64,000 bases of DNA. Source: Methylomarinum sp965277025. Lineage in GTDB: Bacteria; Pseudomonadota; Gammaproteobacteria; Methylococcales; Methylomonadaceae. Positions 18,578-28,554 of this stretch are shown here, in pieces. A program made the translations under genes and the position numbers. How positions within the stretch are numbered: the stretch's first letter is position 1; every line of letters starts with the position of its first letter. The notes below the pieces were generated by a model, which saw nothing but the letters and a program-made list of their open reading frames with translations, did no database searches and was not told where the DNA came from. The stretch is taken from positions 310,001 through 374,000 of the forward strand of contig OZ255706.1 of assembly GCA_965277025.1 (NCBI GenBank). Direction: 5' to 3'.

Positions 18578-19327
18578 TTACAATTCTTCGTCAGAGATAA
18601 ATTTGGTTTGTGAGAACCACTTACCGAAGAAATGCCACAAGAAGTAAATGATGATTGATACGAAACCCGAGAAGAACGCTGATACTGGAGCAACGTCTTT
18701 ACCAAAAGTTCTCAACGTACCTTTTTCAACCATTCTGATGTACTCAGGAGTACCTGTACGTACATAGTGGTAACCTTGCAAGTCACCCAATGTCATCATC
18801 ATACCGTTGTATTCAACTGGCACGTGATATGGCGCGATTACTGGCCAGTTACCTGGATAGAAAATCAGACCATAAGCCAAACCACCAACAACAGCAGTCA
18901 GAGTCATTGAACCACCCAACATCAAAATAACGTCCAGTAATAATGCACCTGGCAGTAATTGAGAAGGGAATACAAAGTTAACTGGGAAGTATGTCCAACC
19001 CCAGAAGTTCAAGTAACGGTTGATCCACTCACCTAACAGCAGACCTAATACCGCAACAGTTGCACCGATTGGCAGACGATATCTCCACCATAGACATGCT
19101 TGAACAGCAGCAGGGAAAGTGATTGAAACGATAGGTGCTACAGTTACCCATAGACGTCTATCTTTCCAGTCAGTCCAGAAATCCCAGTCACCACCAGTCA
19201 ACATGTAGTGAATGTGATATCCACCCAGAACGGCCGTAAATAATGTAAAAAGAATCATCCAGTCTAACGTACGTGAAACTTGAACCGCTTCAGCACGAGA
19301 GCGTACAGCTGATTGAGATGCGCTCAT
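18578..19327 (-). CDS. pmoA: Particulate methane monooxygenase subunit A
   Basis: 249 residues, against the usual 247. The start MSASQSAVRSRAEAVQVSRT and the diagnostic GGDWDFWTDWKDRRLWVT segment are those of gammaproteobacterial PmoA. Other family blocks are GLLLGEWINRYLNFWGWTYF, YPGNWPVIAP and VPVEYNGMMM. It is an integral membrane subunit with about seven spans. GGAGGTAAG precedes the ATG. Residue choices suggest a Methylomonas/Methylobacter-type lineage, judged from memory and not by alignment. Confidence 0.98.
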   Translation of the reverse strand: MSASQSAVRSRAEAVQVSRTLDWMILFTLFTAVLGGYHIHYMLTGGDWDFWTDWKDRRLWVTVAPIVSITFPAAVQACLWWRYRLPIGATVAVLGLLLGEWINRYLNFWGWTYFPVNFVFPSQLLPGALLLDVILMLGGSMTLTAVVGGLAYGLIFYPGNWPVIAPYHVPVEYNGMMMTLGDLQGYHYVRTGTPEYIRMVEKGTLRTFGKDVAPVSAFFSGFVSIIIYFLWHFFGKWFSQTKFISDEEL

Positions 19328-19379
19328 TGGCTTACCTCCTAAAAATTAAAATTATATTTTTTTATTACTATCTTTTAAT

Positions 19380-19404
19380 CACCCCTTCCCCCTAAGGGAA
19401 AGGG
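19380..19404 (-). promoter_or_regulatory. Hairpin in the pmoC-pmoA spacer
   Basis: The minus strand reads CCCTTTCCC-TTAGG-GGGAAGGGG, a stem of about nine pairs with no following T-run. In an operon it is more likely an mRNA-processing or stability element than a terminator. It could set unequal levels of pmoC and pmoAB message. Confidence 0.55.
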
Positions 19405-19439
19405 AATGACTGGAGATAGTATTATTACCGTGACTTATA

Positions 19440-20192
19440 TTAAGCTAAGTCTTTTTTCAGTAATTTAGTCAAAGCAATTACTTCAGTGTTCACAACACCC
19501 ATAATTGCCAGAGCCGCCCATCCAAAGAATACGAAACCGTAATGCAATGGAGCAACGAACAACTCTTCCATAAACCAGAAAGTATGACCCCATTCGTTCA
19601 AACCAACATTTGGCAGAATCATGAAAGGACCAATAACTGCGACCAAATACATCAGGTGTAAACCTTCATGATAAGTAGGCAGTCTGGTTTTAGCATACAG
19701 GAATGATGCAACACCAGTAATGATGTAGATTGGGTAAGACAGATAGAACTCGATGATGTGACTTGGAGTAAAGTCAGTATCACGAACGATGGTTTGATGC
19801 CATGTGCCATCTTGCTCTGTGAAGTATGAAGCTCCCCAGTAGATAGCCCAACCGTACATTACCAACCATATCCAGTGAGTGAAATGTCTTCTCAGCTCTT
19901 CACGAGGAGTGATAGACATAACTTTACGATCACGAGTTTTCCAGATATATCCCCATAGTGCAGAAGCTGTAACCACTTCCAACACCAATTCGATATACAG
20001 CATATTCATCCAGTATGTTTCGAACTCAGGTGCGAATGAATCCAGACCTGCAGACCATCCATATACACCTTCATACCAACGAATGAATGAATAAAATACC
20101 AGATACAGTAAAAAACCCAGAATCAGGTTTCTTTTGTTTAATAGCGGTGCTTCCGCAGCATCAGCTTTAACTGACTCAGTTGTAGCAGCCAT
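19440..20192 (-). CDS. pmoC: Particulate methane monooxygenase subunit C
   Basis: 250 residues from ATG at 20192, which follows GGAGGTAGAA; the frame runs on to a TTG at 20204 that overlaps the ribosome site. The D-x3-H-x12-H copper motif is seen as D128, H132 (DGTWH) and H145 (TPSH). The second set N199, H203 and H217 is in GLNEWGHTFWFMEELF...APLHYG. These match the M. capsulatus CuC/CuD ligands with a shift of 28. It is an integral membrane protein with about six spans and the first gene of pmoCAB, as in canonical operons. It is not the pxmABC arrangement. Confidence 0.98.
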   Translation of the reverse strand: MAATTESVKADAAEAPLLNKRNLILGFLLYLVFYSFIRWYEGVYGWSAGLDSFAPEFETYWMNMLYIELVLEVVTASALWGYIWKTRDRKVMSITPREELRRHFTHWIWLVMYGWAIYWGASYFTEQDGTWHQTIVRDTDFTPSHIIEFYLSYPIYIITGVASFLYAKTRLPTYHEGLHLMYLVAVIGPFMILPNVGLNEWGHTFWFMEELFVAPLHYGFVFFGWAALAIMGVVNTEVIALTKLLKKDLA

Positions 20193-20220
20193 TTCTACCT
20201 CCAAAAAAATTATAAAAATC

Positions 20221-20286
20221 CCCGATTAATTCGGGAGTTCTTGCTTTTTCCATCTCTTGCTTTCTCTCTAAAGATCTAAAGAGAAA
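20221..20286 (-). promoter_or_regulatory. Structured 5' leader of pmoC
   Basis: Between promoter and pmoC there are two inverted repeats: TTTCTCTTTAGATC and its near mirror at 20261-20286 (about 11 pairs), and CCCGA-ATTAA-TCGGG at 20221-20235, which ends about 20 nt before the ribosome site. The leader is about 115 nt long. Possible roles are message stability or translational control. Confidence 0.5.
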
Positions 20287-20314
20287 TCCCTCTCATCCTT
20301 GTTAGGTGTTTAAG

Positions 20315-20342
20315 AGTCTACCATTTTGTTTTTTGATGTCAA
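20315..20342 (-). promoter_or_regulatory. Sigma70-type promoter of pmoCAB
   Basis: Minus strand TTGACA (20342-20337, perfect -35), 16-nt spacer, TAGACT (20320-20315, -10). It would give a leader of roughly 115 nt before pmoC. This matches the established sigma70 control of gammaproteobacterial pmo operons. Confidence 0.7.
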
Positions 20343-20458
20343 CATTTCTATCGTAATTTCCTCAAGTCTTGCGTTTATGCTGTCTAAATAATTTTTCATA
20401 CCCATTCATCCTTTATTATGATGTTATTTCTTACAGCACGCTACCTGTTGAGATGCCT

Positions 20459-23400
20459 ATGCTTTTTCTCCATCATTCCAACCTGACTGAACACTTGCTG
20501 GCGCATTTATCCACCATTCTTCGAACCCAGCCGCTCGAATCTGTTTTTGAGCAGGAAACTTTTTTAATTCAAAGTACCGGTATGGAACGCATGATCGCTC
20601 AGCATCTGGCTGATGAGCTAGGCTGCACAAGTCACTTCAACTTTGCTTTTCCAACCAATTTTTTCAACACCTTAACTCAATTACTGGATTCATCCGCCAA
20701 TGCTTCTTATTTTGAACGTCCATTCCTGACCTGGCTAATTGATGCGAACTTGAGATCATGCCAGGATTCGGTTTTTGCTCCCTTACACGATTATCTGGGA
20801 GACACCCATTCGGCCGCCAAACGTTTTCAATTGGCCCAACAAGTGGCACAGCTTTTTGATCAATATCAAATCATGCGCCCTGATATGCTGAAGGCCTGGC
20901 AACAAGACCAATTGTTTTATAACCATGAGCACGAGCCCTGGCAAAAAGCGCTATGGCGCAACATTACTGCCCAGTGCGGTTCCCAGCATCGCGGCGTCAT
21001 TTGGCTGAAACTGATTCATCTGCTCAACCACTCCGCGCCAGGACAATTTCATTCCCTTATTCCCCAACGGCTTTCTGTTTTTGGCATTCACAGCCTGCCA
21101 CCACTCTTTCTTCAATGCCTGCAAGCCCTATCGCGTCATTGCGACATTCATCTGTTTCTTTTGGAACCAACGCAATCTTACTGGGCCGATCTGCCCAACA
21201 AAAAACTAAGAGCCGAATTGGTTGATTTTGACGCTCATCCGTTGCTTGCCTCGCTTGGTCAGCAAGGGCGCGAATTCCAGCAATTATTACTGGAGCAGGC
21301 TGTCTTCGATAGGGATTTTGAAAGCTTTACCGAAATTGACAACGATTCCAATTTACACCGGTTACAAACAGGTATTCTTGACAATAATCCCGCAGAGCTT
21401 GCTTTAATCAATGATCATTCCATCAGCTTCCATTCTTGTCATTCCCGTTTGCGCGAAGTCGAAGTCATCAAAGACCTGATTCTTGCAGAGCTTGAACAAG
21501 ACAACACTTTGAATTTACGCGACATCATTGTAATGGCGCCTGATATTCAGCTTTATGAACCCTTTATCCACTCCGTATTTAACGACATTCAGCATTCGAT
21601 TGCCGACCGCAATTTACGCTTGTCGAATACCTGCCTGGACACCTTGCTACAATATTTGCATCTTTGTCGCAGCCGGTTTGGCTGGCGTGAAGTTCTTGAT
21701 TTATTGGAGCAACCCGGTGTTTACCTCAGGTTTGGTTTGACAGAAGCCGAGCTGGATTTAATCAGTTACTGGATTGACGACACCTATACCCGCTGGGCAA
21801 CATCTGCCGATCACAAAGAAGAGCTTGGCTTACCCGCACTGGATGAAAATACCTGGCAGCACACATTAAACAGGTTATTGATGGGTATCGCCTCCGCGAA
21901 TACCGACTGCTTTATCGACGGCATCCTGCCTTACCCAGCCATTGAAGGTCTATCAGCACAGACTGTGGGTGGATTGAATGATTTTTTGCAGTGTCTTTTT
22001 AACAGCCGGAAAATTTTCAACAAAGAACATGATATTGCAACCTGGCATCGGCTTTTACTGGAACACAGCGATCTTTTCCTGGTAGATGATCAAAGCCCTG
22101 AACGCCTGCAACTCAATGACCTGATCCTGCAATTACTGGATTATGCCTCCGTCCATGACCAGCCCGTTCCACTTGAAGTTATTATTCACTGGCTGGAAAC
22201 GACGGTTTCTGAACAAAAAACCGCTCAGGGGTTTTTACGTGGCCAGCTCACCTTCTGCTCCATGCTGCCGATGCGCGCCATCCCTTTCAAGATTATCATT
22301 TTGCTTGGTATGAACGATGGCGAATTCCCGGCTACAGACCGCGCCCCGGTATTTAACTTATTCGCGCAAAATTATCGTGTAGGCGACCGTTCTCATCGAC
22401 ATGATGACCGCTATCAATTTCTGGAAACATTACTTTCCGCCCGGCAAAAACTCATTATCAGTTATATCGGCCAGTCCTTGTTGCATAATGAAGACATTCC
22501 ACCCTCTATTGTCCTCAGCGAACTTCTTGACGTACTTGAAAATCATTACCAATTGAGCGATCTGGTGGTAAAGCACCCCTTACAAGCTTTCAATCATCGT
22601 TATTATGATGGTTGCGATGAACAACTGTTCAGCTTCAATGCGCATCACTGCAAAACCGCAGAGCAACTGTTACAAACTGACGTCGACAGCCAACCATGGT
22701 GGCAAGGTGAAGTTTCCGCAGATTGCTTACTCAATATTGAACTGGCTGATTTGTTCGCTTTTTTCCGCCATCCTCAAAAATATTTTTTTCAGCGACAACT
22801 GGATGTGCGTTTTACGGAAATAGCCCAATCCACAGAAGAAAGAGAAGTCTTTAGGCCTGATGGCCTGGAAAATTACCTGATCAAACAGGAATGGCTGAGC
22901 TGTCTGTTGCATGACACACCTTTTTCGCTGCAAATTCTCCAGGCTCAGGGCCGCTGGCCACAAGGCAATAGCGGAAAAGCCCGGTTTGAACAAACAGAAG
23001 AAGACATTCATACATTTGCCGATAAAATTCTGGCTCTAGCCCCCGGCGCGCCATTACCGCCCGCCGCCATCGATATGAATATCGGCGATTATCACCTGAC
23101 CGGCAAATTAAATCATCGCTATCAAAACGGCCTGTTTCTTTATCGGCTCAGCAAAATGAAAGGTAAAGATTTTATCCTGGCCTGGCTGCATCACCTGCTG
23201 ATTAACCAGATCGAACCTCAACCGACTTTTCTGATTTGTGAAGACAAATCCCTGCGTTTCAATGCCGGAACTGATTCATCTGACTTGTTGCCACTACTGA
23301 CACTGTATAACAAAGGCCAGACACGACCCAATGCGTTTTTTACTGAAGCAGCCTTTTATTATTTGCAGCAAAGCCAAAAACCTCGCGCCAAAACGCTGCC

Positions 23401-23566
23401 CATAGAGCACTGCCTGACTGAATTGGAGAAAACACTGGCGCATGAAGCTGAAATCCGGCAACTATACCCTGATAAAGACGCATTAAACACCGCCCTGACC
23501 ACAGAATTTGTTCAGTTCTGTGACAATTTACTGATTCCAGCCTGGGAAAACTGTGATGAACTTTAA
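20459..23566 (+). CDS. recC: Exodeoxyribonuclease V gamma subunit (RecC)
   Basis: I start at ATG 20459 (MLFLHHSNLTEHLLAHL), which matches the RecC N-terminus, although the frame is open from a TTG at 20369 and there is another ATG at 20453. This gives 1035 residues. Family blocks include LIQSTGMERMIAQHLADELG, FDQYQIMRPDML, CHSRLREVEVIKDLI and LLGMNDGEFPATDRAP. RecC recognises Chi and holds the RecBCD complex together in double-strand break repair. The gene is divergent from pmoC. It overlaps recB by 11 nt, so the two are co-translated. Confidence 0.93.
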   Translation: MLFLHHSNLTEHLLAHLSTILRTQPLESVFEQETFLIQSTGMERMIAQHLADELGCTSHFNFAFPTNFFNTLTQLLDSSANASYFERPFLTWLIDANLRSCQDSVFAPLHDYLGDTHSAAKRFQLAQQVAQLFDQYQIMRPDMLKAWQQDQLFYNHEHEPWQKALWRNITAQCGSQHRGVIWLKLIHLLNHSAPGQFHSLIPQRLSVFGIHSLPPLFLQCLQALSRHCDIHLFLLEPTQSYWADLPNKKLRAELVDFDAHPLLASLGQQGREFQQLLLEQAVFDRDFESFTEIDNDSNLHRLQTGILDNNPAELALINDHSISFHSCHSRLREVEVIKDLILAELEQDNTLNLRDIIVMAPDIQLYEPFIHSVFNDIQHSIADRNLRLSNTCLDTLLQYLHLCRSRFGWREVLDLLEQPGVYLRFGLTEAELDLISYWIDDTYTRWATSADHKEELGLPALDENTWQHTLNRLLMGIASANTDCFIDGILPYPAIEGLSAQTVGGLNDFLQCLFNSRKIFNKEHDIATWHRLLLEHSDLFLVDDQSPERLQLNDLILQLLDYASVHDQPVPLEVIIHWLETTVSEQKTAQGFLRGQLTFCSMLPMRAIPFKIIILLGMNDGEFPATDRAPVFNLFAQNYRVGDRSHRHDDRYQFLETLLSARQKLIISYIGQSLLHNEDIPPSIVLSELLDVLENHYQLSDLVVKHPLQAFNHRYYDGCDEQLFSFNAHHCKTAEQLLQTDVDSQPWWQGEVSADCLLNIELADLFAFFRHPQKYFFQRQLDVRFTEIAQSTEEREVFRPDGLENYLIKQEWLSCLLHDTPFSLQILQAQGRWPQGNSGKARFEQTEEDIHTFADKILALAPGAPLPPAAIDMNIGDYHLTGKLNHRYQNGLFLYRLSKMKGKDFILAWLHHLLINQIEPQPTFLICEDKSLRFNAGTDSSDLLPLLTLYNKGQTRPNAFFTEAAFYYLQQSQKPRAKTLPIEHCLTELEKTLAHEAEIRQLYPDKDALNTALTTEFVQFCDNLLIPAWENCDEL

Positions 23567-26500
23567 GCATTTTATCGCCAGCCAAACACCCTTGACACCC
23601 GGCATCAATCTGATCGAAGCCAGCGCCGGCACCGGTAAAACCTTCACCATCGCCATGCTGGTCGCACGTTTTGTGGTTGAACAAGGTATTCCGGTTGAAA
23701 ATCTTTTAGTCGTTACCTTCACCAAGGCGGCCACCGAAGAACTCAAGGACCGGATTCGCAAACGGCTGGTTGAAGTAAAATTGGTATTGGATGACAGACC
23801 TGTCAGTGACAGCTCCCTTCAGCCCTGGCTGGACGGCCTGGATATTCCTCCCGAAACAATGCGCAGCCGCATCAATATGGCGCTGATGAATATCGATCAG
23901 GCCGACATTTTCACCATTCACGGTTTCTGCCAGCGTATTTTGACAGAACATGCACTGGAAAGCGGCCAATTGTTCAATTGCCAGCTCACTGAAGACATTG
24001 ACTTTATCCGCCAGCGTTGCGCCGATGACTTCTGGCGTCGCCAGACTTATCTTCGAGATCCCTGGGAAACCGCCATCCTGCTCGATCGATACTCAGGCCC
24101 CGATGACTTGCTGGCCTCGCTGCCTGCTATCAATGCCAGCTACACATTATTACCCGACAGCAATGCGCTGGATCAATATTTAAAAAAACTCCATCACCTG
24201 GCGCAGCAATTGCCCGCCAGAATGGATGGCTTTTTCGCCTCGATTAAAGCCGCATTGGACGACAACAAATTCAGAAATGGCATACTGGAAAATATTATCG
24301 GCCAGGAACCAGCCTTCCGTCAGTGGGCAAAAGGTGAAGGCCTGAAAATCCCTGATTTTGGCGCCTTAAGCCGGGAAAAGCTGTTTGCCGGTCTAAATGG
24401 AAACAAATTACGAGGAGATGAAAAAAAACAGCAATATTTCGATTCACTCAAGCTCGATCTCGATATTTTCAGCCAAATCGAGCAGCTTCTGAAGCAAATC
24501 GACATCAGTTTTCGTCAGCAGCTATACAGGGATTTATTGACATCAATACAACAACAACTTGAACGGGAAAACCTGCTGTCTTTTGATGATCTGATCAGCC
24601 GCCTGGCCAATGCTTTACAGGGCCCGCAACAGCAACAACTGGTTCAGTCCATTAAAAAACGCTATCAAGCCGCTTTTATCGATGAATTTCAGGATACTGA
24701 CCAGAATCAGTGGACCATTTTTTCCCGCCTGTTTCAAACAGACGAGCAATACCTCTATTTAATCGGCGATCCCAAGCAGGCGATCTATAAATTCCGCGGT
24801 GCCGATATTTATTCTTATTTCAACGCGCAAAATCAAGCTCAACATTTATTCACCCTGCATCAAAACTGGCGCTCACACCCTGCCCTTGTCAACGCCGTCA
24901 ATCATCTTTTTAGCCTGAACCCCCAGCCTTTTCAATTTAAACAGCTGACTTTCAACCCGGTTGAACCGGCTTTGAGCGCAGCAGATGGTGAATTTCGCCT
25001 GGATGATAGCGTCAATGCCACGATGGTGCTGGCACAGCTGGATAAAAACAACGGCAATACGCATTGGAAAAAAGGTGAAGCCTCATCGGTACTGTTAAAC
25101 CAGGTTGCTAATGAAATCCTGACACTACTGACAAAACCTGCCTCTATATATAAAAGTATAGATTCGCGCGCCATCAAGCCTGAAGATATCGCCATTCTGG
25201 TAAGAACCCATAGTCAGGCGCAGGATTACCAGCAAACCCTGTCTCAATGCGGCATCCCGGCTATTTTGAACAGCAAGGAATCGGTATTCGCCAGCAACGA
25301 AGCGCTTGAATTGTTTTATTTGTTACAAGCACTGGAGCAGCCCGGCAACATCAATCTGCTGAAACAAGCCCTGGCCCGCACCTGGTTCAATCTGGACGGC
25401 CAGCAAATTTACCAGCTTGGCCAGGATGAAACAAAGCTGGATCGATGGATCAGCCGCTTTCATGATTATCACCAGCAATGGCGACAACAAGGCCTGCTCT
25501 GCATGATGACCAGCCTGTTCAAACAAGAAAACGTCACCAGCAACCTGGCCCGGCGCACGCAAGCGGAACGCAGGCTAAGCAATATCAACCACCTGCTGGA
25601 GTTATTGCAACAAGCAGAGACCGAACAGCATTTTGGCCCAAACAAAACCCTGGACTGGCTGCACCATGCCATTACGCAGAAGCCTAAGCACGAAGCCACA
25701 CAACTGCGCCTGGAAAGTGATGACAATGCCGTCCAGATAATCACGCTGCACAGCGCCAAAGGCCTGGAATATCCGATTGTTTTTTGCCCAACACTTTGGG
25801 ATGTCAATCAATCCAGGCAGAAAAACGAAACCGTACAGTTTCACCAAAACGGCAAAATCTGGCTGGATTTTGGCTCCGAAAGCTACAACCAGCATCTTGC
25901 CCAGGCACAACAAGAACAACTGGCTGAAGATATTCGCCTGTTTTATGTCGCCGTCACCCGCGCCAAATATCGCTGTTATTTGTATTGGGCCGATGTCCGC
26001 AGCAAAGAAAGGCCAAATCAATCCGCCATGGGCTGGCTGTTGAAGCTGGCCGAACAGGATTTTGCCGGACAACAAAAACAGCTGCAATATTTTGCCCGTC
26101 AATGGCCAGAAAGCTTCAGCCACCAATTGATCAGTAAAGATAACGAAATACAAGGAACATATCGGCAGCAAGTCGATATTCCCTCGCTCAATGCTCGCCA
26201 ACGCCGGCGCAAGCTGAGCACAAACTGGCAAATGAGCAGTTACACAGCATTGTCTGCCTTGAGCCAAACCGATAATCCAGAATTTCCACCCACTAAAGCC
26301 GATGAAGAAGATACAGACTCGGCCGACAATCAACCAGCCTTGCTGCCCAAAGGCACGCATACCGGTAATGTCTTGCATGATATTCTGGAACAAGTTTCTT
26401 TCAAGGCATTGGCTGCAGGCGAAAATATCGAAGAACAGCGCGAAAAATCCTGCAGGCGTTATGGCTTGAACCTGGAATCCCCGGAAATAATCGACAGTCT

Positions 26501-27023
26501 CTTAAAAACTGTCGTCAACACACCCTTATCAGCCAGCGACACCACGTTTACCCTGGCCAACCTGGAAGATAAACACTGCATCAAGGAAATGCCGTTTTAT
26601 TTGTCCGTTAACAATATGCAAACCGAACGGATAAACACCCTGCTTGGCGATTGCCAGGCCTTTCAGCCCTTATCCAACAAGCAACTCAGCGGCTTTCTGA
26701 CTGGCTTTATCGACCTGGTTTGTTATTATTCCGGCCGTTATTTTGTCATGGACTATAAATCCAATACACTGGACGACTATTCGCCAGAACACTTGACCGA
26801 GGCCATGCGTGAACACAACTACGGCCTGCAATACTGGCTTTACAGCCTGGTGCTGCACTATCATTTGAAACAGCGTCTGGCCGATTATGATTTCGAGCGG
26901 CATTTTGGCGGCATAAAATATCTGTTTTTGCGCGGCATGCAACAGGATCTGCCGGAATCGGCCATTTACAGCGACCGTCCCGATTTTGAAACACTGGAAA
27001 AGCTGGCGGATCTTTTTAAGTAA
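23556..27023 (+). CDS. recB: Exodeoxyribonuclease V beta subunit (RecB)
   Basis: 1155 residues from ATG 23556. The UvrD-type helicase motifs are all visible: Walker A EASAGTGKTFTIA, motif Ia VVTFTKAATEELK, motif II AFIDEFQDTDQNQW, motif III GDPKQAIYKFRGAD, motif V LHSAKGLEYPIVF and motif VI FYVAVTRAKYR. The C-terminal nuclease domain shows GNVLHDILE, GFIDLVCYY and VMDYKSN, with the D/K residues expected for the RecB nuclease. It is the helicase-nuclease subunit of RecBCD. No recD follows; a convergent gene ends 13 nt downstream. Confidence 0.96.
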   Translation: MNFKHFIASQTPLTPGINLIEASAGTGKTFTIAMLVARFVVEQGIPVENLLVVTFTKAATEELKDRIRKRLVEVKLVLDDRPVSDSSLQPWLDGLDIPPETMRSRINMALMNIDQADIFTIHGFCQRILTEHALESGQLFNCQLTEDIDFIRQRCADDFWRRQTYLRDPWETAILLDRYSGPDDLLASLPAINASYTLLPDSNALDQYLKKLHHLAQQLPARMDGFFASIKAALDDNKFRNGILENIIGQEPAFRQWAKGEGLKIPDFGALSREKLFAGLNGNKLRGDEKKQQYFDSLKLDLDIFSQIEQLLKQIDISFRQQLYRDLLTSIQQQLERENLLSFDDLISRLANALQGPQQQQLVQSIKKRYQAAFIDEFQDTDQNQWTIFSRLFQTDEQYLYLIGDPKQAIYKFRGADIYSYFNAQNQAQHLFTLHQNWRSHPALVNAVNHLFSLNPQPFQFKQLTFNPVEPALSAADGEFRLDDSVNATMVLAQLDKNNGNTHWKKGEASSVLLNQVANEILTLLTKPASIYKSIDSRAIKPEDIAILVRTHSQAQDYQQTLSQCGIPAILNSKESVFASNEALELFYLLQALEQPGNINLLKQALARTWFNLDGQQIYQLGQDETKLDRWISRFHDYHQQWRQQGLLCMMTSLFKQENVTSNLARRTQAERRLSNINHLLELLQQAETEQHFGPNKTLDWLHHAITQKPKHEATQLRLESDDNAVQIITLHSAKGLEYPIVFCPTLWDVNQSRQKNETVQFHQNGKIWLDFGSESYNQHLAQAQQEQLAEDIRLFYVAVTRAKYRCYLYWADVRSKERPNQSAMGWLLKLAEQDFAGQQKQLQYFARQWPESFSHQLISKDNEIQGTYRQQVDIPSLNARQRRRKLSTNWQMSSYTALSALSQTDNPEFPPTKADEEDTDSADNQPALLPKGTHTGNVLHDILEQVSFKALAAGENIEEQREKSCRRYGLNLESPEIIDSLLKTVVNTPLSASDTTFTLANLEDKHCIKEMPFYLSVNNMQTERINTLLGDCQAFQPLSNKQLSGFLTGFIDLVCYYSGRYFVMDYKSNTLDDYSPEHLTEAMREHNYGLQYWLYSLVLHYHLKQRLADYDFERHFGGIKYLFLRGMQQDLPESAIYSDRPDFETLEKLADLFK

Positions 27024-27036
27024 ACCCAATGGCGGT

Positions 27037-28554
27037 TTAATGCACTTGATTCAAATAGCGCCAAAACGCCTGTTGCTGCTTGATTCCCAATACCTGCTGG
27101 GCGGCTTTCACCCCGGAAACGCTGACGCCGTATATGCCGCCCCCGGGCGTGGTCCAATGGCCGGCAAAAAAAAGCCCAGGCAAGGGCGAACAATTTTGCA
27201 GGCGCATCGGGCCGACCTGATCGGGTGTAACATCCCAGCCATATGCCGCGCCTTGATCATTACGGGTATAACGCGCCAGAGTTTGCGGCGAACCCGCCTC
27301 GACAAAACAAAGATGGCGCTTCAATCCAGGAATGCTCTGCTCGGCCAGGTCAAGCATTTCATCCATAACCTGTTGCTTGCGCGATTTCCAGCCAAGCTCT
27401 GTTTGATAAGGCATCAAGGTGGTCAACAGCAGCAAATGCCTGCCATCCTAGTCCAAGCTTGAGTCCAGCAACGTTGGAATGGTGATACTTAACCAATTCA
27501 CTTGTCCCTGCAAGGTCTGTTGATAATTTTTGTCATGATCAAAATCTGCATAACAAAAACTCTCATGCCCTAGGTCAAATCGCGCCATATCCAGATCGGT
27601 CGCGATATAAACCACAAAGATGGATAAGGACGGCTGCATTGTCTGTAATTTCCGCACATAATGTGCAGGAAAACAGTTTTCACCCACCATTTGCAGTACA
27701 GTTTGTTTGACATCGGCATTGGAAACCACGGCCGTCGTTTCGATTAACTCACCTTTGGCGATAACCCCGGTAACACGCTGATTCTGTGTCAGAATTTTCT
27801 CGACCGGCGTTTTGAAGCGGACCTCTCCCCCTTGCTGCCGGATCGCTTTTACCAACACATCGGCCAAGGCCTGGAAGCCCCCCTTGCAATAAAATGAGCC
27901 ATCGACCATATAACCAGTCAGCATGGTCGCCCAATAAACAAACGAAACCTTGCTGGGCGGCAAGCCCAAATAAGGCCATTGACTGGAAAAAACACCCAAC
28001 ATTTCGTCATCGTCAATAAATTCCGACGCCACTTGCGCCAATGTCGCCTTTCTATAGCGAAACAGCCCCGGCAATTGTGCTTTTGCCGTCTTATAATCCA
28101 TTTGTTCCATCATTTCATCGGCAATGGTGATTTCTTCAGCCACTTGCTGACACAAGGCTACCAGCTTTTTCAATCCGGTCTGTTGCCGGGGAAACACCTT
28201 TCCCAGTGATTTGACAAAGGCTTCTGCGGTTACAGGCAAATCCAGCTCCAGCCCTGGATAAAATACCTGACTGAAAGGGTTGACCGGAATGAACTGAATA
28301 TCCTTTTCCACATCCAGCGCCTTCAATACCTTGTGAATAATTTGTCCCCCCGCATAACCTTCAGGACCACAGCCACTAATCAAATGCACGCCGGCATCAA
28401 ACCAATATTGTTTACGCTGAAAGCCATGAGCATAACCACCTGGTCGGTCATGCGCTTCCAGCAGCAACACCGATTTCCCCGCTTTGGACAGCAAAGCCGC
28501 CGCTGTCAGTCCGCCGATGCCGCTACCGATGACAATGACATCGAAATGGCTCAC
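27037..28554 (-). pseudogene. Phytoene-desaturase-like NAD(P)/FAD oxidoreductase with an in-frame TAG
   Basis: The frame reads from MSHFDVIVIGSGIGGLTAAAL (FAD-binding GSGIGG, then LLEAHDRPGGYAHGF) to a C-terminal FAD motif FFAGHWTTPGGGIYGVSVSG, 505 codons in all. It is broken only by TAG at 27450-27448, between TLLDSSLD and DGRHLLLLTT. Both sides are in the same frame and both are conserved, so this is one nonsense codon and not a frameshift. The family is CrtI/CrtN/retinol-saturase-like and acts on polyene or isoprenoid substrates. The start overlaps the thioesterase stop by 4 nt, which places it in an operon with the ammonia-lyase genes. A sequencing error, a recent mutation or readthrough could explain the TAG. 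Confidence 0.82.

Noticed and set aside
17244..20192. Possibility that this is the divergent pxm or an amo operon
   Set aside because: Gene order is C-A-B, PmoB has the signal peptide followed by His33 and H137/H139, and PmoA carries the GDWDFW segment typical of methanotroph PmoA.
25602..26393. Long antisense ORF (263 codons) inside recB
   Set aside because: It lies opposite a well-conserved helicase gene, has no ribosome site and resembles no family; it is a codon-bias shadow.
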